Of a stretch of DNA of 64,000 nucleotides, positions 18,458 through 27,038 are shown piece after piece (position 1 is the first letter of the stretch; every line of letters starts with the position of its first letter). Under the pieces are notes generated by a model that was given only the letters and a program-made list of their open reading frames with translations, did not search any database and was not told the DNA's origin. The stretch is from Chitinophagales bacterium (GTDB lineage Bacteria; Bacteroidota; Bacteroidia; Chitinophagales; JADJOU01), in NCBI GenBank assembly GCA_016787225.1, contig JAEUUY010000019.1, positions 61,204 through 125,203 of the forward strand, read 5' to 3'. A program made the position numbers and the translations under genes.

Positions 18458-18830
18458 GGGTCTGCTGAAAAACTCAGAAGTGCGCCAAATACGAGCCATC
18501 AAGCCGAAGCTGTATAGTCATACTGCGAGGTGAATACCGTAAGCGTATTAGTAATAGTCCAATGTCGCATGGCTCATTGTACTAAACAAATACTGCTACG
18601 GCATTTACCATAGCAAGGTATTAAAATGGGTTGGACCATTTTAATACCGCTATTGGCAGAAGATGGCGAAGTAGTTGGTGTGCTTCTGTGTAGCCTAAAA
18701 TTCTTGTCGGTAAATGCAAGATATTTGGGCGTGAACTCCAGTAAACTTGTTTTTACAATTTGCATATTCAGGGGGAAAAGTTTTTGCAATCTTATGGCTA
18801 TCAATTGTTTTGGCGTTTTTCAGTAGACCC
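18458..18830. mobile_element. 373-bp MITE-like element with target duplication
   Basis: The ends form inverted repeats, GGGTCTGCTGAAAAAC on the left and its near-exact complement on the right with one mismatch in 16. TAATTA directly flanks both sides (18452-18457 and 18831-18836), consistent with a 6-bp target-site duplication, although TAATTA is itself palindromic. Inside is a perfect 13-bp stem with a 6-base loop (18617-18648) and a GAGCCAT/ATGGCTC inverted pair in the left half. Short reading frames on both strands show no recognisable transposase. It is probably a non-autonomous derivative of an insertion sequence, family not identified. Confidence 0.72.
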
Positions 18831-19048
18831 TAATTAGCAAAACTAATAGGAGATAGATTTGAAGATCAACTAAGCCATTTTCAAGTTAAGAACTTTTTGG
18901 GTTTATTCTTCCTCATATTGGCATTCTTTTTCTTTGAATTGTCTACATAAATGAACAATTTTAAGAAGTTTGTCATTTATATGGAAACTTGATTTTCTAT
19001 TTAGCTAAGTTGTAGTTTAATTTCGCATTGAACTTAAATTATTAAATC

Positions 19049-19618
19049 ATGAAAAAACTTTTATTTCTTTGCCTAGTTGCAGGCACTCTAAATGCACAAA
19101 CTTCGAACTCCTTAAAAGGCGTTTCCATGGGATCTAGCAATAAGGGAGAAATGGGATTAGCCAAGAAAAATCTACTTCTAAGTGGAGCTTTAGGATTCAT
19201 CTCAAACGAAAATGCTGGCGTTACAACTAATTCATTTTCTTTTTCACCTGCTGCTATCTATATGTTAAAGGATAATATCGGTGTAGGAGGCAGACTCACA
19301 GTAGATGGTGGAAGCGGTAGAGATGCTGTATTTGGATTTGGAGTTGACGGGATGTATGTATTTACACCGAGAAAACAATTCTCATTAGCCTTAAATGGGG
19401 ACGTTTCCTTTAAATTCCCTACAGGTATGACCCAAATTTCTGTTGGTGTTTCTCCAGGAATCAACTATTTTGTTCACTCCAATTGGGCGCTTATGGCGAG
19501 ATTAGGTCGTGTAGGATTTGATATCACAAGTGTATCTGGAGCAGGTTCTTCTGTAGGAATGAATCTCGGCGTAGATTTCAGAACTATTGGATTTGGAGTA
19601 GCATATGTTATAAAGTAA
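19049..19618 (+). CDS. Outer-membrane beta-barrel family protein
   Basis: This 189-residue protein has a short signal peptide (MKKLLFLCLVAGTLNAQ). The remainder has alternating hydrophobic strands such as LLLSGALGFIS, AAIYMLKDNIGVGGRLTV, GVDGMYVFTPR and GINYFVHSNWALMARLGRVGF, and ends with an aromatic-containing strand, the pattern of a small 8-stranded porin-like barrel. A similar layout is common in Bacteroidota outer-membrane proteins annotated as PorT/OmpW-like. Ligand or function cannot be told. A one-mismatch -7 box (TAATTTCG, 19018-19025) lies 24 bases upstream and a strong terminator follows. It is a single-gene unit. Confidence 0.8.
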   Translation: MKKLLFLCLVAGTLNAQTSNSLKGVSMGSSNKGEMGLAKKNLLLSGALGFISNENAGVTTNSFSFSPAAIYMLKDNIGVGGRLTVDGGSGRDAVFGFGVDGMYVFTPRKQFSLALNGDVSFKFPTGMTQISVGVSPGINYFVHSNWALMARLGRVGFDITSVSGAGSSVGMNLGVDFRTIGFGVAYVIK

Positions 19619-19642
19619 TTCTTTTATTTTATCACTTTTACT

Positions 19643-19667
19643 AAAGCTGCCTAAGGGCAGCTTTTTT
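19643..19667 (+). terminator. Intrinsic terminator after the beta-barrel gene
   Basis: A 9-bp stem (AAAGCTGCC / GGCAGCTTT) with a 4-base loop is followed by a run of seven T's. It lies 24 bases after the stop codon. Confidence 0.9.
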
Positions 19668-19697
19668 TATATGTACTAATGACATATAATACCTGAT

Positions 19698-21170
19698 TTA
19701 TAATTTATAATCCATAAACAATGGTATCAAAAACCAGCAAAATAAAGATATTAAGATTATAGAAACCACGTTGAGAATAAAACCAGCATAAACCATTTGT
19801 CTTAGTTTTATATAACCACTGGAGAATACAATCGCATTGGGAGGAGTACCCATGGGCAGCATGCTTGCACAGCTAGCGGCCATGGTCATTGGAACACCTA
19901 GCATGAGCGGATTGATGTCCATAGCGCTCGCTAAGCTCGATACTACTGGTGCAAAAATTATAACTTGAGCCACATTGCTCGTCAGTTCACTAATAAAAAT
20001 GGATATAGTAGTGATGATGAGTATCATCATAAAACCCTTGATTTGATAACTCGCCAACCAATTACCTAAAAGCTGAACGAGTTGTGCCTCTTCTAAGCCT
20101 TTACCCAGAGCTATTCCACCGCCAAAAAGCAATAAAATGCCCCAAGCCATTTTTTTTGAATCTTCCCAAATAAGAAGATTTTCTGAGCCGGATTGATTTT
20201 CGGTAGTCTTCATTCCGGCTGGGATAGCAAATAAAGCTATAGTGGAAATCAAAGCTATCATCGTATCATCCAATTGAAAAAATGGATTGAGCTTATTAAT
20301 TACTCCTCTTGTAATCCAAAGTGTAGAAGTAAAGATAAATACAATAAGAACGCGTTTTTCAGCATTAGAAAATTTACCTAAATCTTTATATTGCTGATTT
20401 ATGATAGCTTTAGTTTCTGAGCTGGACTTTATATGATTAGGATATAACCATTTTGCAAGAATCCAATAGAGGGTTATCATAAGAGCAATAGACAAAGGCG
20501 TGCAGACCATCATCCAGTCTATAAAGTCTATCTGATGATGATACTGAGTATAAATGTGACCTACATAGGAAATATTGGGCGGCGTGCCTACTATGGTGGC
20601 TATGCCTCCCATGTTAGAGGCAAAAGCAATAACAAGCATAAGTACAAGAGAAAAATTATCCAAATTTCCATTACCGGAATAATTTTTTTTCATGACATGA
20701 ATGATAGACAACGCTATGGGTAACATCATGATGGTGGTAGCCGTATTGCTCAGCCACATACTCAATAGTCCTGTAGCTAGAATAAAGCCAATAATAATCC
20801 GATTGCCGCTAGTTCCTGTTAGTTTTACAATACTTAAAGCAATTCTGCGGTGAAGGTTCCATTTCTCTATGGCTAATCCGAGCATAAAGCCACCTAGAAA
20901 TAGAAAGATAATAGGGCTCGCGTAGGAATAAGCAGCTTTATCAATACTCATAATCTTTAAGAGTGGAAATAAAATCAGTGGAACTAAACCTACCACTGGC
21001 ATAGGAAGTGCTTCCGACACCCACCAGCTAATCATCAGGATAGCTACAAATAATGTTTTGTTTGCTAACTCGGAAACATTCAATGGGTTAATAGCATAAA
21101 AAAGGACGGCAAGGAATAGGCCTATAAATATTTTAATGAATGAAGACTTTAGTATTACTGATTTTGCCAT
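19698..21170 (-). CDS. SLC13/DASS family anion:sodium symporter
   Basis: This 490-residue inner-membrane transporter has about 11-12 hydrophobic segments. The two diagnostic hairpin motifs of the divalent anion:Na+ symporter family are present: SNTATTIMMLPIALS with NMGGIATIVGTPPNI in the first half, and SNVAQVIIFAPVV with MLPMGTPPNAIVFSSG in the second. The family moves dicarboxylates, citrate or sulfate with sodium; the exact substrate cannot be read here. It starts 11 bases after the DUF4143 ATPase gene and is probably co-transcribed with it, an association with no obvious functional logic. Confidence 0.92.
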   Translation of the reverse strand: MAKSVILKSSFIKIFIGLFLAVLFYAINPLNVSELANKTLFVAILMISWWVSEALPMPVVGLVPLILFPLLKIMSIDKAAYSYASPIIFLFLGGFMLGLAIEKWNLHRRIALSIVKLTGTSGNRIIIGFILATGLLSMWLSNTATTIMMLPIALSIIHVMKKNYSGNGNLDNFSLVLMLVIAFASNMGGIATIVGTPPNISYVGHIYTQYHHQIDFIDWMMVCTPLSIALMITLYWILAKWLYPNHIKSSSETKAIINQQYKDLGKFSNAEKRVLIVFIFTSTLWITRGVINKLNPFFQLDDTMIALISTIALFAIPAGMKTTENQSGSENLLIWEDSKKMAWGILLLFGGGIALGKGLEEAQLVQLLGNWLASYQIKGFMMILIITTISIFISELTSNVAQVIIFAPVVSSLASAMDINPLMLGVPMTMAASCASMLPMGTPPNAIVFSSGYIKLRQMVYAGFILNVVSIILISLFCWFLIPLFMDYKL

Positions 21171-21181
21171 GACTGTTAAGT

Positions 21182-22549
21182 TTATTTTACCTCCTTTTGG
21201 ATATAATTCTCAAACCATCCCAAATATTCATACATTTTAAATGATAAGAAATAGGGTAAATTTAGTAGTTTGAATTCTTTTCCTTTAGGTGTTGTAACAG
21301 TATCTATCGATAATTTGCCTCCATAGACGCGCACGGCCATGGTATGAGGTGCTAAATCCATATACATTAGTAGCGATTTTAGTTTGCCTATTTTCCCAGA
21401 TTTCACTTCTACAGGTATCAATTTTCCATTAAAATTAAGCAAATAATCTATCTCGGCATCAGAACCTTTTTTATCTCTAACCCAGAAATGCAAAGGCTCT
21501 AGGGACTCATACTGGGTTGATTTAATTTCCTGCCCTACCAATAATTCTATCATAGCACCTTGGTAAACACCGCTGAGCTCTTTTTTACTCAATATTTCTA
21601 ATTGTAATCCTACGAAATGATTTAATAAGCCAATATCTAAGATATGTAGTTTAGGAGATTTTTTATAATCAGGCAGGAGAGGTAAGGTATGATGTGTCGT
21701 AGGATAAGCGAGATTGAGTATCATCGCTTTTTCTAAGGTGCGAAGCGATTCGCCCATATCCTTAGACTTATAGTTGGAGTTGGCAAAATTCTCAAATTTT
21801 ATCCTCGAACCAGCTACAGAAAACATAGATTTGATAACAAATCGGAGATATTGACCTTGAGCCGAAGAAATCGCATATTTCTCCACATCATCTAAATAGG
21901 AATTGATGATAGACTGAAAATAGCGTTGGAGTGATTTTAGATCTATGCTGAGCGCGTATTGCTTGACGATCTCTGGCATGCCGCCTATGAGTGCGAAAGT
22001 ATGAAACAAATCAAACAATCTATCTGTTGCATAATCGGGCAAGGGTATCGTATTTATGATCTCCAGAGCAGCCGTCTCTTGATTAGCATGAAGAAATTCT
22101 TCAAAATTGGCAGGACGAAGTACATAATACTCTACACGACCTACAGGAAATTGGTATTGATGGTCAAATAAACTCTCGAGCATAGACCCAGCAGCTATTA
22201 CACAAAGTTCAGGTAGTTCTTCATAGAAATAGCGCAGCAAATTCATAACCTTGGGGCGCTCCTGAATTTCATCTATAAAGAGGAGGGTATCTGCTAATTT
22301 TTGAGTTGATTTGTTATGAGCGAAAAATATGCGCTGCGTCAGTTCATTGATATCTTTATAATCCTCAAAATGTGCCACATCTTTCGGTTTTTCAAGATTG
22401 AGGTAGATATATTGACCAAAACTCGCACCAAACTCATTTACAGCCGTCGTTTTACCTACTTGGCGAGCCCCTCTCAGTATGAGGGGTTTTCGGCTATTAT
22501 AGTGTCGCCATTCTTGAAGTTTTGGCTGTATTTTTCTATAAAATTCCAT
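21182..22549 (-). CDS. AAA ATPase with DUF4143 (nuclease-like) domain
   Basis: This 455-residue cytoplasmic protein has a Walker A GARQVGKT at 27-34, a Walker B ending TLLFIDEIQE, and a C-terminal DUF4143 region. That region carries a PD-(D/E)xK-like signature (DAEIDYLLNFNGKLIPVEVKSG). The family is abundant, patchily distributed and of unknown role; members are often gained and lost like mobile or defence genes. The start ATG is at 22549. Directly upstream lies a 33-bp triple repeat (22596-22680). It precedes the SLC13 gene by 11 bases. Confidence 0.9.
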   Translation of the reverse strand: MEFYRKIQPKLQEWRHYNSRKPLILRGARQVGKTTAVNEFGASFGQYIYLNLEKPKDVAHFEDYKDINELTQRIFFAHNKSTQKLADTLLFIDEIQERPKVMNLLRYFYEELPELCVIAAGSMLESLFDHQYQFPVGRVEYYVLRPANFEEFLHANQETAALEIINTIPLPDYATDRLFDLFHTFALIGGMPEIVKQYALSIDLKSLQRYFQSIINSYLDDVEKYAISSAQGQYLRFVIKSMFSVAGSRIKFENFANSNYKSKDMGESLRTLEKAMILNLAYPTTHHTLPLLPDYKKSPKLHILDIGLLNHFVGLQLEILSKKELSGVYQGAMIELLVGQEIKSTQYESLEPLHFWVRDKKGSDAEIDYLLNFNGKLIPVEVKSGKIGKLKSLLMYMDLAPHTMAVRVYGGKLSIDTVTTPKGKEFKLLNLPYFLSFKMYEYLGWFENYIQKEVK

Positions 22550-22595
22550 TTTACTTATAAAGCGCTGAAATTAAAGCACAATTATAAATAAAAAA

Positions 22596-22680
22596 ACACA
22601 GAGTAGGGGTAATTTATTTAAAAATATGACACAAAGTAGGGGTAAAAAAATAAAAAATGGAACACAAAGTAGGGGGTAAA
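22596..22680. repeat. Three direct repeats with exact 33-bp period
   Basis: Copies of ACACARAGTAGGGGTAA begin at 22596, 22629 and 22662, each exactly 33 bases apart. The second and third copies differ from the first by A for G, and the third has one extra G. The spacer halves are A/T-only and less conserved. The array fills the gap between the proS stop and the DUF4143 ATPase start. A period of 33 equals about three helical turns, fitting an operator for a protein that binds one face of DNA. Confidence 0.8.
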
Positions 22681-24162
22681 TTAATGCGCCCTCGCAAACA
22701 AGACTCTATGATTTGTTTCTTTGCCACTATATATGCATTTTCCATCAGTTTGCTCGAAATCGTAAGGAATGCAGCGAATTGTAGCCTTGGTTTCCTCCTT
22801 GATTTTTTCTTCGGTCTCCGCAGTGCCATCCCAGTGGGCCAGCACGAAACCACCTTCTTCTATCTTTTTCTTAAAGTCGGCATAGTCCACAGATTCACGG
22901 GTATTGGTATTGCGATATTCTTTAGCTCTATTGAAGATATTGGCTTGAATATCGTCTAACAATTTTTCTACATGCTCTACTAAATTATCTTGCGAGATAG
23001 ATTCTTTGGTCAAATTATCTCGGCGTGCTACCTCAGCTACATTTTCTTCGAGGTCTCTTGGTCCGAATACAATTCGCACTGGTATTCCTTTGAGCTCATG
23101 CTCAGCAAATTTGAAGCCAGGACGTTTAGTTAAGTCTTTATCAATTAAGCAACGAATTCCTTTGGCCTTGAATTGTGCTACATATTCATTACATTTATCA
23201 AGCAAGACTTGATTTTGTTCTGGCTTTTTTTCGTGTAGAAATGGCACAAATACGACCTGATGCGGAGCTACTTTTGGCGGCATCACGATACCATTATCAT
23301 CGGAATGTGTCATCAACAAAGCTCCTATCAATCGTGTAGAAACACCCCATGAGGTAGCCCATACATATTCGTCTCTACCCTCTGTGGTTTGGTATTTGAC
23401 ATCAAAAGCCTTAGCAAAATTTTGACCAAGGAAATGAGAAGTACCCGCCTGTAATGCTCTGCCATCTTGCATCAAGGCTTCAATACACAAGGTGTCATCC
23501 GCACCTGCGAAGCGCTCACTCTCTGTTTTCTTCCCTTGATAAACTGGAATAGCTAAATATTTTTCGGCAAATTCAGCATAAACTCCAAGCATTTTCTCGG
23601 TTTCTTCGATAGCTTCTTCTTTCGTGGCATGAGCGGTGTGTCCTTCTTGCCATAGAAATTCTGCAGTACGGAGAAAAAGTTTAGTTCTCATTTCCCATCG
23701 CACGACATTCGCCCATTGATTGATAAGCAATGGTAAATCACGATAAGATTCGATCCATTTTCTATAGGTATTCCAGATAACGGCTTCTGAAGTAGGACGC
23801 ACGACAAGTTCTTCTTCCAACTTGGCTTCTGGATCTACTATGAGCTTGCCTTTATTATCAGGATCATTTTTCAAGCGATAGTGCGTCACCACGGCACATT
23901 CTTTGGCGAAGCCTTCGGCGTTTTTTTCTTCGGCTTCAAACAAACTCTTAGGAACGAATAGTGGGAAGTAGGCATTCACGTGACCGGTGTCCTTAATCAT
24001 TTTATCTAGGGCATCGCGCATATTTTCCCAAAGGGCATAGCCATAGGGCTTGATGACCATGCAGCCTCGCACATCGCTGTAATCGGCCAATCCACCTTTT
24101 AATACCAAGTCATTATACCACTGACTAATATCCTCACTTCTCTTCGTTAAAAAATCGCTCAT
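22681..24162 (-). CDS. proS: Prolyl-tRNA synthetase (archaeal/eukaryotic type)
   Basis: This 493-residue class II aminoacyl-tRNA synthetase charges tRNA-Pro. Class II motifs are visible: motif 1 around [16 protein letters not shown], motif 2 as [27 protein letters not shown], and motif 3 as [32 protein letters not shown] and the ~490-residue length, with no inserted editing domain, identify the short archaeal-type ProS found in Bacteroidota. An anticodon-binding domain (about 285-390) and a C-terminal Cys-containing domain follow. The start at 24162 is supported by a -7 box 20 bases upstream. It diverges from corA. Confidence 0.97.
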   Translation of the reverse strand: MSDFLTKRSEDISQWYNDLVLKGGLADYSDVRGCMVIKPYGYALWENMRDALDKMIKDTGHVNAYFPLFVPKSLFEAEEKNAEGFAKECAVVTHYRLKNDPDNKGKLIVDPEAKLEEELVVRPTSEAVIWNTYRKWIESYRDLPLLINQWANVVRWEMRTKLFLRTAEFLWQEGHTAHATKEEAIEETEKMLGVYAEFAEKYLAIPVYQGKKTESERFAGADDTLCIEALMQDGRALQAGTSHFLGQNFAKAFDVKYQTTEGRDEYVWATSWGVSTRLIGALLMTHSDDNGIVMPPKVAPHQVVFVPFLHEKKPEQNQVLLDKCNEYVAQFKAKGIRCLIDKDLTKRPGFKFAEHELKGIPVRIVFGPRDLEENVAEVARRDNLTKESISQDNLVEHVEKLLDDIQANIFNRAKEYRNTNTRESVDYADFKKKIEEGGFVLAHWDGTAETEEKIKEETKATIRCIPYDFEQTDGKCIYSGKETNHRVLFARAH

Positions 24163-24181
24163 TGTAATTTAAATAAAGTGA

Positions 24182-24189
24182 CAAAGATA
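24182..24189 (-). promoter_or_regulatory. -7 box of proS
   Basis: On the minus strand it reads TATCTTTG. It ends 20 bases before the proS ATG and lies 10 bases from the divergent corA box. Confidence 0.6.
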
Positions 24190-24198
24190 AGAAAATAG

Positions 24199-24206
24199 TA
24201 TTTTTG
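24199..24206 (+). promoter_or_regulatory. -7 box of corA
   Basis: TATTTTTG matches TAnnTTTG. It ends 20 bases before the corA ATG and is paired back-to-back with the proS promoter, so the two promoters may compete for polymerase. Confidence 0.5.
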
Positions 24207-24225
24207 ATATTTAATAGAGTTGTAA

Positions 24226-25125
24226 ATGTCTATCGTTGATTTGTCCTTAGGGCATAAGTCTTTTCAGTGGCTAGATGTCACGACCCCAAAAGAAAATGAG
24301 CTATTAGAGCTGGGTGAGCGCTTTGGTATTCACCCCTACTCAATTAAAGATTGTCTAGAGCCTGACCATTTGCCCAAAATTGAAAGTCAAGATGGTTATC
24401 AATTTATTATTTCACGCTTACTTATCGAAAATCATCATCACACCAAAGTACATACTATACAGCAAGCGACATCTAAGTTGGCTATATTTTACAATGAAAA
24501 TTTTATTATCACCATACATCGCCTACCACTCGATTTTATCGAAGAAGTGAAAATGAAGTTTTATGATAATGCGAAATGTCATTCTCCAAATGAATTGGTG
24601 GTAAGACTCTTATGGTATGTTCTTAAAACCTATGATAAGCCCTCTATGAAATTGGCCGAGGAAATAGATAGCTATGAAGAGCAAGTATTTCTCAAAACAC
24701 TATCACCTATGGTGATGAAAAATTTATATTTTCTAAAACGCCGAACGCATATTGCACATAAACTACTTCAAATGACTGGGACTGTGGTAAATGGTATCTC
24801 ATCAAAAGATAAAGTTTCGCTTAACGACCTCAAAGATACGCAAATACATTTACAGTCTGTCTATGCTCAAAGTCTCGAGGATGCTAATAATCTCATGCAT
24901 TTTTACATGTCTATCTCATCGCAGCGTACAAATGAGGTTATGAGAATCTTGACTGTATTTTCTGCCTTCTTTTTACCCTTGACATTTATCGTAGGCGTCT
25001 ATGGTATGAATTTTAAATTTATGCCAGAGCTGGATTATGTGCATGGTTATAAGATTGTGTGGTTATTTATGATTTTGATTACAATTATAATTTTTCAATG
25101 GTTTTGGAGGAAGAAATGGTTATAA
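24226..25125 (+). CDS. corA: CorA family magnesium/cobalt transporter
   Basis: This 299-residue protein is a pentameric inner-membrane Mg2+ channel of the CorA family. A large cytoplasmic N-terminal alpha/beta domain is followed by a long helix and two C-terminal transmembrane helices (about 243-260 and 275-293). The invariant selectivity motif GMN is at residues 260-262, followed by an acidic loop MPEL. Length is slightly below E. coli CorA (316). The start ATG at 24226 lies 20 bases after a -7 box. It stands next to proS without evident functional linkage. Confidence 0.95.
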   Translation: MSIVDLSLGHKSFQWLDVTTPKENELLELGERFGIHPYSIKDCLEPDHLPKIESQDGYQFIISRLLIENHHHTKVHTIQQATSKLAIFYNENFIITIHRLPLDFIEEVKMKFYDNAKCHSPNELVVRLLWYVLKTYDKPSMKLAEEIDSYEEQVFLKTLSPMVMKNLYFLKRRTHIAHKLLQMTGTVVNGISSKDKVSLNDLKDTQIHLQSVYAQSLEDANNLMHFYMSISSQRTNEVMRILTVFSAFFLPLTFIVGVYGMNFKFMPELDYVHGYKIVWLFMILITIIIFQWFWRKKWL

Positions 25126-25196
25126 CTTAGTGAAAAGTAGAAAGTGAAAAGTTTAAAGTTAAAGCAGAGATCTTATATGTATTTAAATAATTGGAA

Positions 25197-26339
25197 ATGA
25201 AAAAGATATTTATCAATATAAAGCTGTTTATTCTATTTTTATTTATGAACATAAAGATAAATGCGCAGCAATTTAGTATTCTTACTTGCAGCCGAGGCGA
25301 CGAGATATACAGCACATTTGGTCATTCAGCCATCCGCTATCAAGATAGTCTGCAGGGGATTGACTGGGTATATAATTATGGTTTATTCGATTTTCATGAC
25401 CCTAATTTTATTCCGAAGTTTTGTTTGGGGAAATTGGATTATATGGTAGGTAAGGAATCTATGAACGATTTCATGGCTCAATATGTCTATCAGCAGCGTG
25501 AGGTCAAGGAGCAAATCCTAAATTTAACCTCTGCTCAAAGAGATAGTTTATTGCAATTTCTAGAATGGAATATTCGTGAAGAGAATAAATATTATCGATA
25601 TGATTTTTTATTCAATAATTGTGCCACGAAGATTATAGAAGTCTTGGAGAAAAACTGTATAGGGGTGGAGATGAAATTTTATGAGGAAGAGGATAAAAAA
25701 TCATTTCGGCAGCATATTCATGCGAATGCCCGAAACTCTGTACCATGGATAGATTGGGGAATGGACGTGGCACTAGGTCTGCCAGTAGATAGAAGAGCAA
25801 GTGCAAGAGAATATTGTTTTTTGCCAGAATTTGTAGCCAAGTCCATAGCATTGTCTAAGACACAGGGAGCTAGCTTAGTGTCTAGTGAGTCTGTCTTAAT
25901 ACCAGAAACACCTAGTGTTTCTTCTAGCTGGTCTTGGCTATGGTCACCCAATGCCTTTGCAATTATTCTCCTATTATGCGTTCTAGTTTTGAAATGGTGG
26001 CAACCTGCATGGTCGCATAGTTTTTATGGCATTTTATTTTTTATCCTAGGTATTGGAGGTTTGGTCATAGGTTTTGAATGGTTTTTTACTGAACATTCAG
26101 TGACAAAAAATAATTTGAATTTACTGTGGCTGAATCCACTATTTGTGTTCTACGGGTATGCACTCATGGCTAAGAAGGAATGGCTATGGTTTAAACGTAT
26201 CGTCCAACTCTGCTTTGGATTGGCTCTTTTAGCTATATTTTTTAAAGTTCAAGATATACACGCTGCAAGTAGAACTCTTATTATTGCTGCTTTTATCATT
26301 ACAAGTGTGCATTTTCATTATAAGTTGAAGAGGGATTGA
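25197..26339 (+). CDS. Lnb-family (DUF4105) putative lipoprotein N-acyltransferase
   Basis: This 380-residue protein has an N-terminal hydrophobic segment ending NAQQ (residues 1-24), a periplasmic DUF4105 domain (about 25-220) and five hydrophobic segments from about 240 to 375. The DUF4105 hallmarks are GDEIYSTFGHSAIRY (H43) and FLFNNCATKIIEV (C142), candidate catalytic His and Cys. DUF4105 plus a C-terminal membrane domain is the layout of Lnb, the recently described Bacteroidota enzyme proposed to N-acylate lipoproteins; assignment is from memory of the family. The ATG at 25197 is used because an upstream TTG (25191) is less likely. No lnt homologue is seen nearby. Confidence 0.75.
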   Translation: MKKIFINIKLFILFLFMNIKINAQQFSILTCSRGDEIYSTFGHSAIRYQDSLQGIDWVYNYGLFDFHDPNFIPKFCLGKLDYMVGKESMNDFMAQYVYQQREVKEQILNLTSAQRDSLLQFLEWNIREENKYYRYDFLFNNCATKIIEVLEKNCIGVEMKFYEEEDKKSFRQHIHANARNSVPWIDWGMDVALGLPVDRRASAREYCFLPEFVAKSIALSKTQGASLVSSESVLIPETPSVSSSWSWLWSPNAFAIILLLCVLVLKWWQPAWSHSFYGILFFILGIGGLVIGFEWFFTEHSVTKNNLNLLWLNPLFVFYGYALMAKKEWLWFKRIVQLCFGLALLAIFFKVQDIHAASRTLIIAAFIITSVHFHYKLKRD

Positions 26340-26416
26340 TAATAGAAGCACATCATTAGGTTCAGCTCCATGGCTATAATTTACATACAATAATTTTCAT
26401 AAAAAATTAAACAATC

Positions 26417-26974
26417 ATGAAAATAGAAAAAACTAATCCCTGGCATGGCGTGAGCAGAGGCAATTTAGGCTCTTATTTAGTGAATGGTCTTATCGAGATA
26501 CCAAAGGGTAGCCGAGCTAAGTATGAGGTTGATAAAGAAAGTGGATTGCTGCGATTAGATCGCGTTATCTATTCTTCGATGTATTATCCAGCAAACTATG
26601 GCTTTATTCCTCAAAGTTATTGTGGAGATCGTGATCCACTAGATATTTTGATATTGACTTCAGAAGTTATAGTTCCTTTATGCATAGTTCCTGCGAAGGT
26701 GATAGGTGTTATGCGAATGATAGATAGCGGGGACACTGATGATAAAATCATAGCTGTATGTGCTGGAGATCCTAGTGTGAATCATATTCAAGATATATCC
26801 GAACTTCCAGAACACAGTCTTTTAGAATTGAGAAATTTTTTTGAGGAATATAAAAAACTAGAGAAGAAACATGTTGTTGTGGCGGATTTTTTGAATCGTG
26901 AAGCTGCTATGCAAATTGTAGAGGAAAGTTTTGTGGCATATGACAAGCTTGTAAATTCCAACAATATCATTTGA
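26417..26974 (+). CDS. ppa: Inorganic pyrophosphatase (family I)
   Basis: This 185-residue cytoplasmic enzyme hydrolyses pyrophosphate to two phosphates and so drives biosynthetic reactions. The family I signature is seen as YKEV-like KYEVDKESG (about residue 35), the metal-binding block [11 protein letters not shown] (usual D-x-DPxD) and a downstream D-x-x-DDKIIAV segment. Length is close to the bacterial norm (about 175). Start ATG 26417; the 77 bases before it are AT-rich with no obvious promoter box. It is followed by the LolA-like gene after 64 bases. Confidence 0.95.
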   Translation: MKIEKTNPWHGVSRGNLGSYLVNGLIEIPKGSRAKYEVDKESGLLRLDRVIYSSMYYPANYGFIPQSYCGDRDPLDILILTSEVIVPLCIVPAKVIGVMRMIDSGDTDDKIIAVCAGDPSVNHIQDISELPEHSLLELRNFFEEYKKLEKKHVVVADFLNREAAMQIVEESFVAYDKLVNSNNII

Positions 26975-27038
26975 AAATTTAAACGAATTTTAAGTTGTCG
27001 AATACAAAGTAATCCTTATCTTAGCTAAAAAAAATTAT

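Noticed and set aside
18574..18826. Short open frames on both strands inside the 373-bp element
   Set aside because: They overlap each other, end at the terminal repeats and match no transposase I recognise.
22629..22679. The repeats as tandem -7 boxes (TACTTTG on the minus strand)
   Set aside because: The spacing inside the box is one base short of TAnnTTTG, so they do not match the consensus.
22596..22680. Possible CRISPR array
   Set aside because: Only three units, no unique spacers of constant size, A/T-only intervals and no cas genes nearby.
22614..22853. Minus-strand 79-codon frame at the proS 3' end
   Set aside because: It runs antiparallel-frame through the end of proS and the 33-bp repeats; its repeated PPTLC-like words come from the repeats.
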